This document shows, in pieces, positions 37,401-47,582 of a stretch of 64,000 nt of DNA. Positions within the stretch are counted from its first letter, which is position 1. Every line of letters begins with the position of its first letter. Under the pieces are notes generated by a model that saw only the letters and a list, made by a program, of their open reading frames with translations, did not search any database and had not been told where the DNA came from. The DNA is taken from assembly GCF_023898315.1 (NCBI RefSeq), contig NC_064619.1, positions 302,474,150 through 302,538,149 of the forward strand, written 5' to 3'. Position numbers and translations under genes: made by a program. Source of the DNA: Schistocerca nitens (lineage: Eukaryota; Arthropoda; Insecta; Orthoptera; Acrididae).

Positions 37401-38665
37401 TGCCTGCCTCTTCCTTTCCTTCTTTTGCTACTGCCTTTATCCCACATTGTGCGCAGGGTCGGCAGGGTTAAGTACGGAATTGGCATGGTTAAATGGAAGG
37501 GGTGGCCGGATGGCCTGCCTGCCTCTTCCTTTCCTTCTTTTGCTACTGCCTTTATCCCACATTGTGCGCAGGGTCGGCAGGGTTAAGTACGGAATTGGCA
37601 TGGTGAAATGGAAGGGGTGGCCGGATGCCCTGCCTGCCTCTTCCTTTCCTTCTTTTGCTACTGCCTTTATCCCACATTGTGCGCAGGGTCGGCAGGGTTA
37701 AGTACGGAATTGGCATGGTTAAATGGAAGGGGTGGCCGGATGCCCTGCCTGCCTCTTCCTTTCCTTCTTTTGCTACTGCCTTTATCCCACATTGTGCGCA
37801 GGGTCGGCAGGGTTAAGTACGGAATTGGCATGGTTAAATGGAAGGGGTGGCCGGATGCCCTGCCTGCCTCTTCCTTTCCTTCTTTTGCTACTGCCTTTAT
37901 CCCACATTGTGCGCAGGGTCGGCAGGGTTAAGTACGGAATTGGCATGGTTAAATGGAAGGGGTGGCCGGATGCCCTGCCTGCCTCTTCCTTTCCTTCTTT
38001 TGCTACTGCCTTTATCCCACATTGTGCGCAGGGTCGGCAGGGTTAAGTACGGAATTGGCATGGTTAAATGGAAGGGGTGGCCGGATGCCCTGCCTGCCTC
38101 TTCCTTTCCTTCTTTTGCTACTGCCTTTATCCCACATTGTGCGCAGGGTCGGCAGGGTTAAGTACGGAATTGGCATGGTTAAATGGAAGGGGTGGCCAGA
38201 TGCCCTGCCTGCCTCTTCCTTTGCTTCTTTTGCTACTGCCTTTATCCCACATTGTGCGCAGGGTCGGCAGGGTTAAGTACGGAATTGGCATGGTTAAATG
38301 GAAGGGGTGGCTGGATGCCCTGCCTGACTCTTCCTTTCCTTCTTTTGCTACTGCCTTTATCCCACATTGTGCGCAGGGTCGGCAGGGTTAAGTACGGAAT
38401 TGGCATGGTTAAATGGAAGGGGTGGCTGGATGCCCTGCCTGCCTCTTCCTTTCCTTCTTTTGCTACTGCCTTTATCCCACATTGTGCGCAGGGTCGGCAG
38501 GGTTAAGTACGGCATTGGCATGGTGAAATGGAAGGGGTGGCCGGATGCCCTGCCTGCCTCTTCCTTTCCTTCTTTTGCTACTGCCTTTATCCCACATTGT
38601 GCGCAGGGTCGGCAGGGTTAAGTACGGAATTGGCATGGTTAAATGGAAGGGGTGGCCGGATGCCC
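34422..38665. repeat. 115-bp tandem array, 36 full units plus one partial
   Basis: Units begin TGCCTGCCTCTTCC at 34526 and recur every 115 bases to 38665 without a single length change; a 104-base partial unit precedes them. Most units differ at only two marker sites, GGTTAAATGG/GGTGAAATGG and GGATGCCC/GGATGGCC. The rightmost five units (38091-38665) carry extra private changes (CCAGATG, CTTTGC, GCTGGATG, TGACTC, GGCATTGG). The first unit has TTTACCCC. Homogeneity in the centre and divergence at the edges is the expected pattern for unequal exchange. Because 115 is not a multiple of three, open frames of 63-107 codons recur in all three frames; they are by-products. Confidence 0.97.
36366..37515. 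repeat. 575-bp higher-order repeat (two copies of a 5-unit block)
   Basis: Scoring each 115-bp unit by its two marker sites, units at 36366-36940 read G/C, G/C, G/C, T/C, T/G. Units at 36941-37515 read exactly the same. The T/G unit also occurs at 34756-34870 and 36251-36365. Confidence 0.85.
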
Positions 38666-39082
38666 TGCCTGCCGCCACTCCATACCACCCATGACGGAAT
38701 TAGTGTACCCCAGCTGTCTGCGTCTGGTGTAAATCGTGAAATAGTGTGAATGTGTTTCAAATGTCTGCAAGTCTTGTAACTGAGCCCGGACGAGGGGACC
38801 AGACCGGTATTCATCTAGGAGGATGTGGGAAACCGCCTAAAAACCACATCCAGGCTGGTCGGCACACCGGCCGTCGTCGTTAATCTGCCGGGCGGATTCG
38901 ATCCGGGGCCGGCGCGCCTACCCGAGTCCAGGAAGCAGTGCGTTAGCGCTCTCGGCTATCCTGGCTGGTCTTGAGCTGCTGCTCTACGCCTGGCAAAAGG
39001 AAGTCATTTACAATATTACTTGAAAATACAGCTCTTCGGTTGCACAGGTAAAAAATTTTCAACTTTACCTAGGTTTCAACTA

Positions 39083-39257
39083 CTCTAAGGCAGCCTTCAC
39101 AGAAGTAAAAAATTTTTACATTACATAGAGTGAATAGTTATGAAATGGTTTAGAGCAGCAGTGCTCACGTTAAAGCACTGCTGTTCTAAACCGTTTCATA
39201 ACTATTTACTCTGTGTAATGTAAAATTTTTTTACTTCTGATGAAGACTACCTTAGAG
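39083..39257. repeat. foldback hairpin, about 83-bp arms
   Basis: The left arm 39083-39165 (CTCTAAGGCAGCC ... GCAGCAGTGCT) is the reverse complement of 39174-39257 (AGCACTGCTG ... ACCTTAGAG), with few mismatches and an 8-base loop. Internal AT-rich stems contain TAGTTATGAAA and its partner TTTCATAACTA. Could be a foldback/MITE or a structured RNA source. Confidence 0.85.
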
Positions 39258-39626
39258 CTCCTCCTGGCTGTCGGGCGATATGGCGGGCAACCATCAAGTT
39301 TGTATCCCATTGTTGCCTGGGGCCTCACCAGATACGTCCTTGCAGGTGATCGGGGCTCAATTTGGTGCAAGACTAATCACTGGAGACTGCTCCAGTCAAT
39401 GAGATTCCAGGCCAAAGACGTCCCTGGAGAAGCCCCAGACCGTGATAAGATACGAACCTGTCATTCGACGTATGGCCGGTCAACCAGGAGTGCCATTTCA
39501 TTTCACAACAGGACCCCTTTGGTTGTCACCTGTAGCATCCTTACAGCAGCACGGAACGTCGACGATATTCTACGCCCAGTTTTGTTGTCCTTCATGGCAA
39601 GTTATTCTTCTCTTCCCCATTTAGAT

Positions 39627-39834
39627 AGCCGGCTGGAGTGGCCGTATGGTTCTAGGCGCTACAGTCTGGAGCCGAGCGACCGCTACGGTCGCAGGTTCGA
39701 ATCCTACCTCGGGCATGGATGTGTGTGATGTCGTGTGATGTCCTTAGGTTAGTTACGTTTAATTAGTTCTAAGTTCTAGGCGACTGATGACCTCAGAAGT
39801 TAAGTCGCATAGTGCTCAGAGCCATTTGAGCCAA
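39627..39834 (+). mobile_element. tRNA-derived SINE, family 1
   Basis: Plus copy with a small internal duplication (GTGTGATGTC repeated near 39723-39742). The flanks repeat CCCATTTAGAT, the target-site duplication. Confidence 0.92.
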
Positions 39835-40031
39835 CCCATTTAGATAATGCCTGGTCTCACACGATTAGAGTTTCTGCCGCTTTTCTTCGTGCTTGCCAAA
39901 CCACACCTAGGCTAGAAAAGTCGCCGGATCGTTCCCCTTTTGGTAACATTTGGAGCATTATGGGCAGGGTCCTTCAACCATCTCACGATTTTGACAATAT
40001 GACAGAATTTGGGACGATATCCCTCCGGAAG

Positions 40032-40227
40032 AAAAAAAATGGCTCTGAGCACTATGGGACTCAACTGCTGAGGTCATTAGTCCCCTAGAACTTAGAACTA
40101 GTTAAACCCAACTAACCTAAGGATATCACAAACATCCATGCCCGAGGCAGGATTCGAACCTGCGACCGTAGCGGTCTTGCGGTTCCAGACTGCAGCGCCT
40201 TTAACCGCACGGCCACTTCGGCCGGCA
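40032..40227 (-). mobile_element. tRNA-derived SINE, family 1
   Basis: Reverse copy flanked by CCCTCCGGAAG (40021-40031 and 40228-40238), a perfect target-site duplication within the Tc1-like relic. Confidence 0.93.
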
Positions 40228-40552
40228 CCCTCCGGAAGACATCCAACAATTCCGTCAATCAATGACATGCCGAAAAACTGCTTGCACAGGGGCCAGAGGT
40301 GGACCAACACGTTATTGACTTGATCAATGTGTGAAGTTGTTTCTTTTGAATAAATTATTTATTTTTTCTGAAACTATTCATTTGCTTCTCGGTTTATCTA
40401 CATCGCATCTACCGATTTCCGGTATAAATAAATACTTCTTGTTGCGTCGTTTTTCTTCTTACAAAGAACCCCTTGAGTACCAGGTTACAAGTTTAATCTT
40501 TAGTAGAACTCATCTGAAAGAGGTGTATTAACAATTTGTAATGGAAAACTAT

Positions 40553-41165
40553 TGTAAGTAGGCTGTTTAGGTTTTTATATTGGTAACGCCACGTAGCACT
40601 CTGTATGAAAATCACTGGCTGTGCTGTGTGCAGTCTGTGGCTGGTTGGCATTGTTGAAATATTTTCTATTGTAGTGGGCAGTTGGCTGTTAACAGCGCGT
40701 AGCGTTGCGAAGTTGGAGGTGAGCCGCCAGCAGTGGTGGATGTGGGGAGAGAGATGGCGGAGTTTTGAGAGCGGATGATCTGGACGTGTGTCCATCAGGG
40801 ACAGTAAATTTGTAAGACTGGATGTCATGAACTGCTATATATTATGACCTTTGAACACTATTAAGGTAAATACATTGTTTGTTCTCTATCAAAATCTTTC
40901 ATTTGCGAACTATGCCTATCAGTAGTTAGTGCCTTCAGTAGTTTCAATCTTTTATTTAGCTGGTAGTAGTGGCGCTCGCTGTATTGCAGTAGTTCGAGTA
41001 ACGAAGATTTTTGTGAGGTAAGTGATTTGTGAAACGTATAGGTTAATTTAGTCAGGGCCATTCTCTTGTAGGGATTATTGAAAGTCAGATTGCGTTGCGC
41101 TAAAAAATATTGTGTGTCAGTTTAAGCACAGTCATGTATAATTTTTCTAAGGGGACGTTTCATAC
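40553..41165. repeat. unclassified dispersed repeat
   Basis: Starts TGTAAGTAGGCTGTTTAGG and ends GGGGACGTTTCA. I believe this text is recurrent in locust sequence, from memory only. It begins TG and ends CA, so a solo LTR is possible, but I could not find a matching target-site duplication. No coding motif. Confidence 0.35.
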
Positions 41166-41572
41166 TACTACCTGCTAATGACTCACCTCGTGCATCAGGA
41201 GGGCGACAGAAAAGAGTGTCCGGGAGGTGCAGATAATAACCTTCTATGAGATGGATGTATTACACTTCACAATATGGACATTGTCGACATGCAAGAAAAG
41301 TTCAAAACAAACCATTAACTTGCACCATGAACACTGAATGAAAAATGGCGCTCCACAGAGATTACCAATGTTTGCATCATCAAGATCGAAGGCGAACTCC
41401 TTGGGAGTTACAAACGGTGTAGGACGTTGAGCTCGGTATCCACTCTTAAAGAATGGATATAATCATATTAACGTAACGGGGCGACGAGAACTGATGGATG
41501 TGATGGCATGCAACCAAATACGAAACAGGCTGTCGTGGAGCTTATCGTGAAACTAGCTATCCTTTAAGGCGT

Positions 41573-41770
41573 AAATGGTTCAAATGGCTCTGAGCACTAT
41601 GGGACTTAACATCTGTGGTCATCAGTCCCCTAGAACTTAGAACTACTTAAACCTAACTAACCTAAGGACATCACACACATCCATACCCGAGGCAGGATTC
41701 GAACCTGCGATCGTAGCGGTCACGCGGTTGCAGACTGAAGCGCCTAGAACCGCATGGCCACACCGGCCGG
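41573..41770 (-). mobile_element. tRNA-derived SINE, family 1
   Basis: Reverse copy flanked by CTTTAAGGCGTA on both sides, a 12-bp target-site duplication. Confidence 0.93.
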
Positions 41771-41779
41771 CCTTTAAGG

Positions 41780-42985
41780 CGTAGCTGCATACAGTGCGAT
41801 AATATGTTTTCTAAGCACGGAAAAACATCCAGAAGCTGAATTTGTCCAGTGGTTCCAGGTGGTAAGAATTGGAAAGCCACACACTTCTCAGGAGAGATAG
41901 CTTGCTCGAAAGTCGTATGATGTTTGTACGCAGATCAGAAATCAAGCGAAAGCAAGTTATTTTGACCAGAGACTCGCCAAAAGCAGTTCTCGTACCATAG
42001 TTGTAGTTCTCTTACGCCCATTTTCCAACTCTTGCTTGCTGTGACGTAAATATTCCCTACTGCCCTTGCACACGAGGAAGAATCGTAGGGGGCAGAGCAC
42101 CTCCAACTTTTCGCAGCATAATAAATAATTTTTCAGGCAATTTACCACCCTGATAAACAGTCGACATATTGTATACGAATGTGTTAAGACGTAGATGTTA
42201 GTTGGTCATGATACAACTCTCTTGGTACCAATAATTTCCGGGGTTCCTTTCATATGCATTTCCTATTCAAATCCCGTCTGGTCGGAGTTGAAAATAAAGT
42301 CCTTATTGAACGATGGGGTAAATTTGTTTATTTCATCTACAAATTTACGGGCCGATTCCACAGTTCGTTGTGCGTCGTCAAGTTGATGCTTTGTTTGAAA
42401 TTTCGTTATCTTACGTCTTCCAATTCTGTAGCAGTGTTTGAATCTATGCAACCATCCTCTGCTTTCCTTAAAAACACTGAATCTATGTGGTGCGCAATTT
42501 GATGTGCATAACATAGTAAGTCACTGTCATGCACATTCTGTCAACTGTATCCAGAATCCCTGAAACGCACAAACACCAGTTTTTGTAACAAGTGCGCCGT
42601 ATTCTCCCTTGAATATTCGTAGTTTTTCTTATGCGCTACACGGTCATATTGCTGCAGACATACACGGTATTGTTCAAAATTGTTTTTTACTATGCTACGG
42701 ATCATCTTCCATGTAAGTAATCATGTTTATTTCTTGTTCCTTGGACGACAATTGTCCTTTACTACGTTTCACTGGAGACGGGATTTGTGCTAGACACCTG
42801 TGTCAATATCACTTTCACTTGTTAAGAAAGTATCGTCGTAACTGTACTCCTCATGTACATTGTCCGCACAGTCAACCATATACACCACATATTCCAACTG
42901 ACACATCTTGCAGAAACGCTAATATTTCATCTACCACATCTTTCTCACTCTGTGAAACTCCTTGGGTTCCTCTCTGATTATAGTC
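41780..42985 (-). mobile_element. pogo/Tigger-like transposon relic
   Basis: The minus strand encodes the end of a CENP-B-type DNA-binding domain and the start of a DDE domain: FKESRGWLHRFKHCYRIG, then RKFVDEINKFTP, then DFIFNSDQTGFE with the first catalytic Asp. Further along on this strand, in other frames, GGKLPEKLFIM and GKWA...ENYNYGTR resemble the middle of pogo-like transposases. The frame is broken several times and terminal repeats were not found. The neighbouring SINE at 41573 lies at its 3' side and may interrupt it. Confidence 0.65.
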
Positions 42986-43021
42986 AACTTCGGAAAATGT
43001 TGTTGTATATACAATGCAATG

Positions 43022-43516
43022 TGTGGTGTCACCGCCAGACACCACACTTGCTAGGTGGTAGCTTTAAATCGGCCGCGGTCCATTAGTACATGTCGGATCC
43101 GCGTGTCGCCACTGAGTGATCGCAGACCGAGCGCCACCACACGGCAGGTCTCGAGACACGGACTAGCACTCGCCCCAGTTGTACGGACGACTTAGCTAGC
43201 GATGCACACTGACGAAGCCTCGCTCATTTGCAGAGCAGATAGTTAGAATAGCCTTCAGCTAAGTCAATGGCTACGACCTAGCAAGGCGCCATTAGTATTA
43301 CATTGCATGATCTACAGAGTATCACTTGTATCGTCAAGAGCGATGTACAACAATGATGGATTAAAGTTAAGTATTCCAGCAGCTACGTACTTTTCTTTAT
43401 AGCATTCATTACGTATCCTGTTTCAGACCTATCTCTAGCCTGCGTGAGTTTAACGCGTGCATTCGGCCTCCTCAACCAAGTAGTGTGCGTAGTGTTGGCT
43501 AACTGCTAAGACTACA
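43022..43516. mobile_element. solo LTR of an LTR retrotransposon (fossil)
   Basis: A 495-bp unit beginning TGTGGTGTCACC and ending ACTACA, flanked on both sides by the 5-bp duplication CAATG (43017-43021 and 43517-43521). No internal region follows, as expected after LTR-LTR recombination. Family not resolved. The exact flanking duplication argues against great age. Confidence 0.75.
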
Positions 43517-43679
43517 CAATGTTTGTTTCATTTATTGTTGACGTTGCTCTTCTTTGTATCAACTCCACTAGCACAGTAGCACTGTTGTGAATTACCTGTT
43601 GACTAAGCAGTTCAACTACGCTGCGTAGCCTCACTCTGTGCTCACCACTGGACATCTCCAGTTCCGCCCCCTGCTGTCA

Positions 43680-43960
43680 TTAGCAGCCAATATTATGGTT
43701 GCGTGGTAGACAATATGTGGGGCATCGACTGCCATAAACATCATTGGCATTTGTGATCCCGCAGACAAGGGTTTCCTTGTAAGAGCGTGTTCTTGTCAGC
43801 AACTTAGATGCATGAGCTGTTAAGGAGATTGTGTGATAGTTCTCGCACTTACCTGCAATTGCTGTCTTCTGCACTGTGTGGATGATATTTTTCCGAAAGT
43901 CTGCTGGGATGTTCCCACTTTCATAGATTCTACACACCAACCGGAACCCTCAGTTGGTTG
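43680..43960 (-). pseudogene. LINE reverse-transcriptase scrap (RTE-like, divergent)
   Basis: Minus-strand text MVCRIYESGNIPADFRKNII followed by KCENYHTISLTAHASKLLTR lines up with the corresponding stretch of the long LINE copies here (VTGEIPSDFKKNIIIPMPKK; CENYRTISLISHGCKIQTR). It is more divergent than the other fragments, so it belongs to another subfamily. Confidence 0.7.
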
Positions 43961-44418
43961 TAACCACCTATTGAGTCCAAGAAATACGTTGAAGAGGAAA
44001 GTTCTGAAGAGAAATCATCGAGCTGCTGACAAGAAGAAGACATCTGAAGGGTTTGAGTCCGTTTGTACCACAAAACTAGCAAGACCATTTTCTGTTGCTG
44101 GAGACAAGACTTTTCGGCATTACAGTTTAGAATGTGTGATACGCACTATTTGAACTAGCCGAGAGGAATAATAATCATAATTTTAATAGGCAGACCAGAA
44201 TGGCTTGACAAGAATGGATGGCCGGTTTCCGCAAAAGGTTTGTAACACAGGCTGGGGTCCAGCGCGCAGCTTATGCCATTTTTCTCCACGAACAGCGCAC
44301 TGCTGTTGGCGAGGATGGAAGTAACCATTAATACGAAAACAGTGCCTAGAAATTTTGTGGATTACTTTTCTTACCGTCTAATAATCAAACTTTCTTGAAA
44401 AAATTATCATTATATTAT
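43961..44418. other. unassigned
   Basis: Nothing recognised. Confidence 0.35.
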
Positions 44419-45068
44419 GTAGGATAATGGAATGTAGTCGAATTAAGTCGGGTGATGCTGAGGGAATTAGATTAGGAAATGAGACACTTAAAGTAGTAAA
44501 GGAGTTTTGCTATTTGGGAGAAAAATAACTGATGATGGTCGAAGTAGAGAGGATATAAAATGTAGACAGGCAATGGCAAGGAAAGCGTTTCTGAAGAAGA
44601 GAAATTTGTTAACATCGAGTATAGATTTAAGTGTCAGGAAGTCATTTCTGAAAGTATTTGTACGGAGTGTAGCCATGTATGGAAGTGAGACATGGACGAT
44701 AAATAGTTTAGACAAGAATAGAATAGAAGCTTTCGAAATGTGGTGCTACAGAAGAATGCTGAAGATTAGATGGGTAGATCACATAACTAATGAGGAGGTA
44801 TTGAATAGAACTGGGGAGGAGTTTGTGGCACAGCTTGACTGGAAGAAGGGATCGTTTGGTAGGACATGTTCTAAGGCATCAAGGGATCACCAATTTAGTA
44901 CTGGAGGGCAGCGTGGACGCTAAAAATCGTAGAGGGAGACCAAGAGAGGAATACACTAAGGATGCAGGCTGCAGTAGGTACTGGGAGATGAAGAGGCTTG
45001 CACAGGATAGAGTAGCATGGAGAGCTGCATCAAACCAGTCTCAGGACTGAAGACCACAACAACAACAT
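44419..45068 (+). mobile_element. RTE-like LINE, 5'-truncated copy D
   Basis: Begins at RIMECSRIKSG and runs through the C-terminal region: RKAFLKKRNLLTSSIDLSVR, ETWTINSLDKNRIEAFEMWC, HITNEEVLNR and RRGRPREEY. It ends with an ACAACAACA tail. The two open pieces (44507-44923 and 44823-45050) overlap in different frames. A short deletion is present after NRTGEE compared with copies A and C. Confidence 0.9.
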
Positions 45069-46277
45069 ATTATGTAGTTAATATTTTACTCTGAACATGT
45101 AATTTTTACTATAAATAAGTTATTTTTTCTCTGAATATACGTTTTTAAAGTTTAAAATGGTTGTCTCAACTTATTTAACCCTTTTCAGCTATGGAGCCAT
45201 TATGCCCCCTCCCGTCGAGTGCAATGGCGACTAGAGAATTTTTTAGATTTATTTATTATTTAGGAACTTTGCTTTTGTCCAATGAGAATGAAAAAAATCG
45301 GATATGTAGAACGATAGTGTGACTTTGCACACTGTTATTTTGGAGTTTCTAGATCAATTTAAACCTAGTTAAAAAATCCCCAAAACTTGAGCTGTCCGTT
45401 ACGCCCACCCTTCGCCTGTATTAAAAACCGATTTCCATGCATTACTGATAACTGCTGATCATCCAGAATATTATGATCAGTCAGATAATACATCAGCAAA
45501 ATACTAAAGCAACAGAAACTTACAAGACCGAAAGCAATTTAAGTAGGAAAGAGTAGTCACATAAAAGAGAAAATGTCTGGACTTAAGCTTTACTTAATTA
45601 ATTAAATTTAAATCAAGGTACACTTTTGGAACGAGACAGGATTTCTTAACGGCCATTAGCATCAACAACAACCAGAGAGGGAAAGGATGTGATGCACAAT
45701 CCATGTAACAACAGTTGTCGAAGCAACAGACCTCGAGGATGACATGCAGAGTAATGAGCCACGGCCTACCTGACCGTTGTACTCTGTTATTCTCATATCA
45801 GCAAGATCTTCGAAAATTTTCTCACTGTAAATCTACGGAACGAACAATTTATGTGAGCTATTCTAATGTGTTATTTCCTAAATATTAGTAGGAACTGTAC
45901 AAACGATTCCGCATCAATATACAGTATTCGAAACACTTTTTATACGTTTGAAACAATGAACTCTCCAAAGATTTCTCATTGGTCGATCCTAATGTGAAAT
46001 CTGGAACCATTAAAAGAATGTCACCACAGACTGACTTTCTGAGTCAGTTCTTGAGGCATGGTCAACAAGCTTATTTGAAATAGCACTACCTGTGACCGAG
46101 TATAGAATTCCTGTTTGGAACAAAACTTTGCAGAAGAATTGTATCTCAGTGCACACACGACTGAAAGGTAGCTGTGAATGGTAGATTCCATTCAGAAGGT
46201 ATCAGGTAGCTTCAGACATCTCCTCGTTTCTAAGGTCAACTGACACGTGCTAAAGAAAGAAAGAATGAAATAATGAC
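45069..46277. other. unassigned, AT-rich
   Basis: No gene or repeat recognised. Confidence 0.4.
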
Positions 46278-46463
46278 CTTGGCTACAAGGTTATCAAATA
46301 ATTACTGTTTTAACATGAAACTTCCTGTTCAAATCGAAAACCCGAGTGTGATAAAGAGCTTTGCGCAACTCAATCCAAGACATTAGTTGCAGAAGTGAAC
46401 CTGGCGCCAAGTGCCAAAATTTCGCAACTTTCGTGCACTTACCGCCAGGACAGAGACTGACTA
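46278..46463. repeat. unnamed dispersed repeat, copy 3
   Basis: GGTTATCAAATAATTACTGT, CTTCCTGTTCAAA and CCGCCAGGACAGAGACTGAC align in order with the copies at 10150-10323 and 11564-11727. Confidence 0.55.
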
Positions 46464-47172
46464 AAGTGTGCACTATTAGGACGTACCCGAACTCTATCGC
46501 CAAAATTTCGGTTGTTATTCAAGCACATTTTCTGGGTATTTCGATGTAAGGAACGTACGGCATCCGGTGGCTATTACAGAGTAATTGTAATTCTTTTCAT
46601 TTCTTACCCTAATTTATCTTGATATTTGCACTGCCCTCAAAATACGTGATCCAGTCACATTAATGTGACCACCTATCAGAAGCATGAATAACAGCCTTTT
46701 GCAGTGCGAGACGTTCAGGAATAGAGTCAGTGAGGCTATGGAAGGTACCGACAGGGGTGTGGTGCCACGCCGGCTCCAGTGCAGTGGCCAGCTGCGCTAG
46801 GCTTCGTGGTTGAAGGCCTATGGGTCGAACAGCCCGATTGAGGTGGTCTCGCAGATTCTCGAATGGGTTTAAATTGGAGGAGTTTGGTGGCTATAGGAAT
46901 AGAGTAGATTCATCCTGGTGCTCTTCGAACCACGTACGTACAGTGAGAGCTGTGTGACATGTTGCATTGTCCTGCTGGTAGAAGTCATCGTGCCAAAGGA
47001 AAACAAACTGCATGTAGGAGTGGACGTGGCCCCAAAGGATAGATGCGTATTTGTGGAGATACACTGCGCCTTCCAAAATGACGAGATCACGCGGCGAATG
47101 TCCGCCTCTGTAGCGTAGCGGTAGCGTTTGCGCCTACCACGCAGGGGGCCCGGGTTCGATTCCCGGCAGGGC

Positions 47173-47582
47173 GCCGGCCGGAGTGGCCGAGCGGTTAAAG
47201 GCGCTACAGTCTGGAACCGCACGACCGCTACGGTCGCAGGTTCGAATCCTGCCTCGGGCATGGATGTGTGTGATGTCCTTAGGTTAGTTAGGTTTAATTA
47301 GTTCTAAGTTCTAGGGGACTTATGACCACAGCAGTTGAGTCCCGCCGGCCGAAGTGGCCGTGCGGTTAAAGGCGCTGCAGTCTGGAACCGCAAGACCGCT
47401 ACGGTCGCAGGTTCGAATCCTGCCTAGGGCATGGATGTTTGTGATGTCCTTAGGTTAGTTCGGTTTAAGTAGTTCTAAGTTCTAGGGGACTAATGACCTC
47501 AGCAGTTGAGTCCCATAGTGCTCAGAGCCATTTGAACCATTTTAGTTGAGTCCCATAGTGCTCAGAGCCATTTGAACCATTT
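47173..47582 (+). mobile_element. tRNA-derived SINE, family 1 (outer), interrupted
   Basis: Inserted in the family-4 SINE with target duplication CCCGGCAGGGC / CCCGGAAGGGC (one mismatch). It is itself split by a second family-1 copy at 47344. Confidence 0.9.
47344..47543 (+). mobile_element. tRNA-derived SINE, family 1 (inner)
   Basis: Complete copy inserted into the tail half of the outer SINE. AGTTGAGTCCC on both sides is a perfect 11-bp target duplication, so it is the youngest member of the nest. Confidence 0.95.

Larger units (their letters stand above)
34422..38972 (-). mobile_element. tRNA-derived SINE (family 5) with a 37-copy internal tandem array
   Basis: The SINE is oriented leftward. 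Its head is at 38972-38880 on the minus strand: GGATAGCCGAGAGCGC as A-box region, GGATCGAATCC as B box. A body follows to 38681, reading GACAGCTGGGGTACAC and CATGGGTGGTATGGAGTGG on that strand. It enters the tandem array at 38665 and ends at 34422 in an A-rich tail (AAAAGAAGGAAAGGA on the minus strand). The whole 4.55-kb unit lies between GAGCTGTTGCTCT (34409-34421) and GAGCTGCTGCTCT (38973-38985), a 13-bp target-site duplication with one mismatch. It splits a Tc1-like transposase, so the array is inside one retroposed unit and is not an independent satellite. Confidence 0.85.
39260..40330 (+). mobile_element. Tc1-like relic cut by two SINEs
   Basis: The plus strand carries a decayed Tc1-type transposase. 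VVTCSILTAARNVDDILRP and LLSFMASYSSLPHLD match the middle of the catalytic domain. After the first SINE comes NARSH-like text (GCCTGGTCTCACACGATTAG), then CACACCTAGGCTAGAAAAGT and the PDRSPFGNIWSIMGR block, which holds the third catalytic position. The end is near TTATTGACTTGATCAATGTG. It shares this text, in opposite orientation, with the relic at 56390-57330, so both belong to one family. Broken throughout. Confidence 0.65.

Noticed and set aside
34422-38665. CRISPR-like array
   Set aside because: Units are head-to-tail without unique spacers, in a eukaryotic SINE context.
34391-38749. Dozens of 63-107-codon open frames through the 115-bp array
   Set aside because: The unit length is not divisible by three, so the same text is read in all frames and the proteins are periodic by-products. 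There are no start-context or codon-use signals.
39240-39728. 162-codon plus-strand frame
   Set aside because: It crosses from a Tc1-like relic into a SINE, so it is a composite of two elements and not a gene.
40553-41165. Second solo LTR
   Set aside because: The TG...CA ends fit but no matching flanking duplication was found, so it is listed only as an unclassified repeat.
47101-47172. Possible functional tRNA-Gly gene
   Set aside because: The T arm is good but the acceptor stem mismatches and the anticodon loop lacks the usual T before the anticodon. It continues into a SINE body. The family-1 heads were rejected as tRNA genes for the same reasons.
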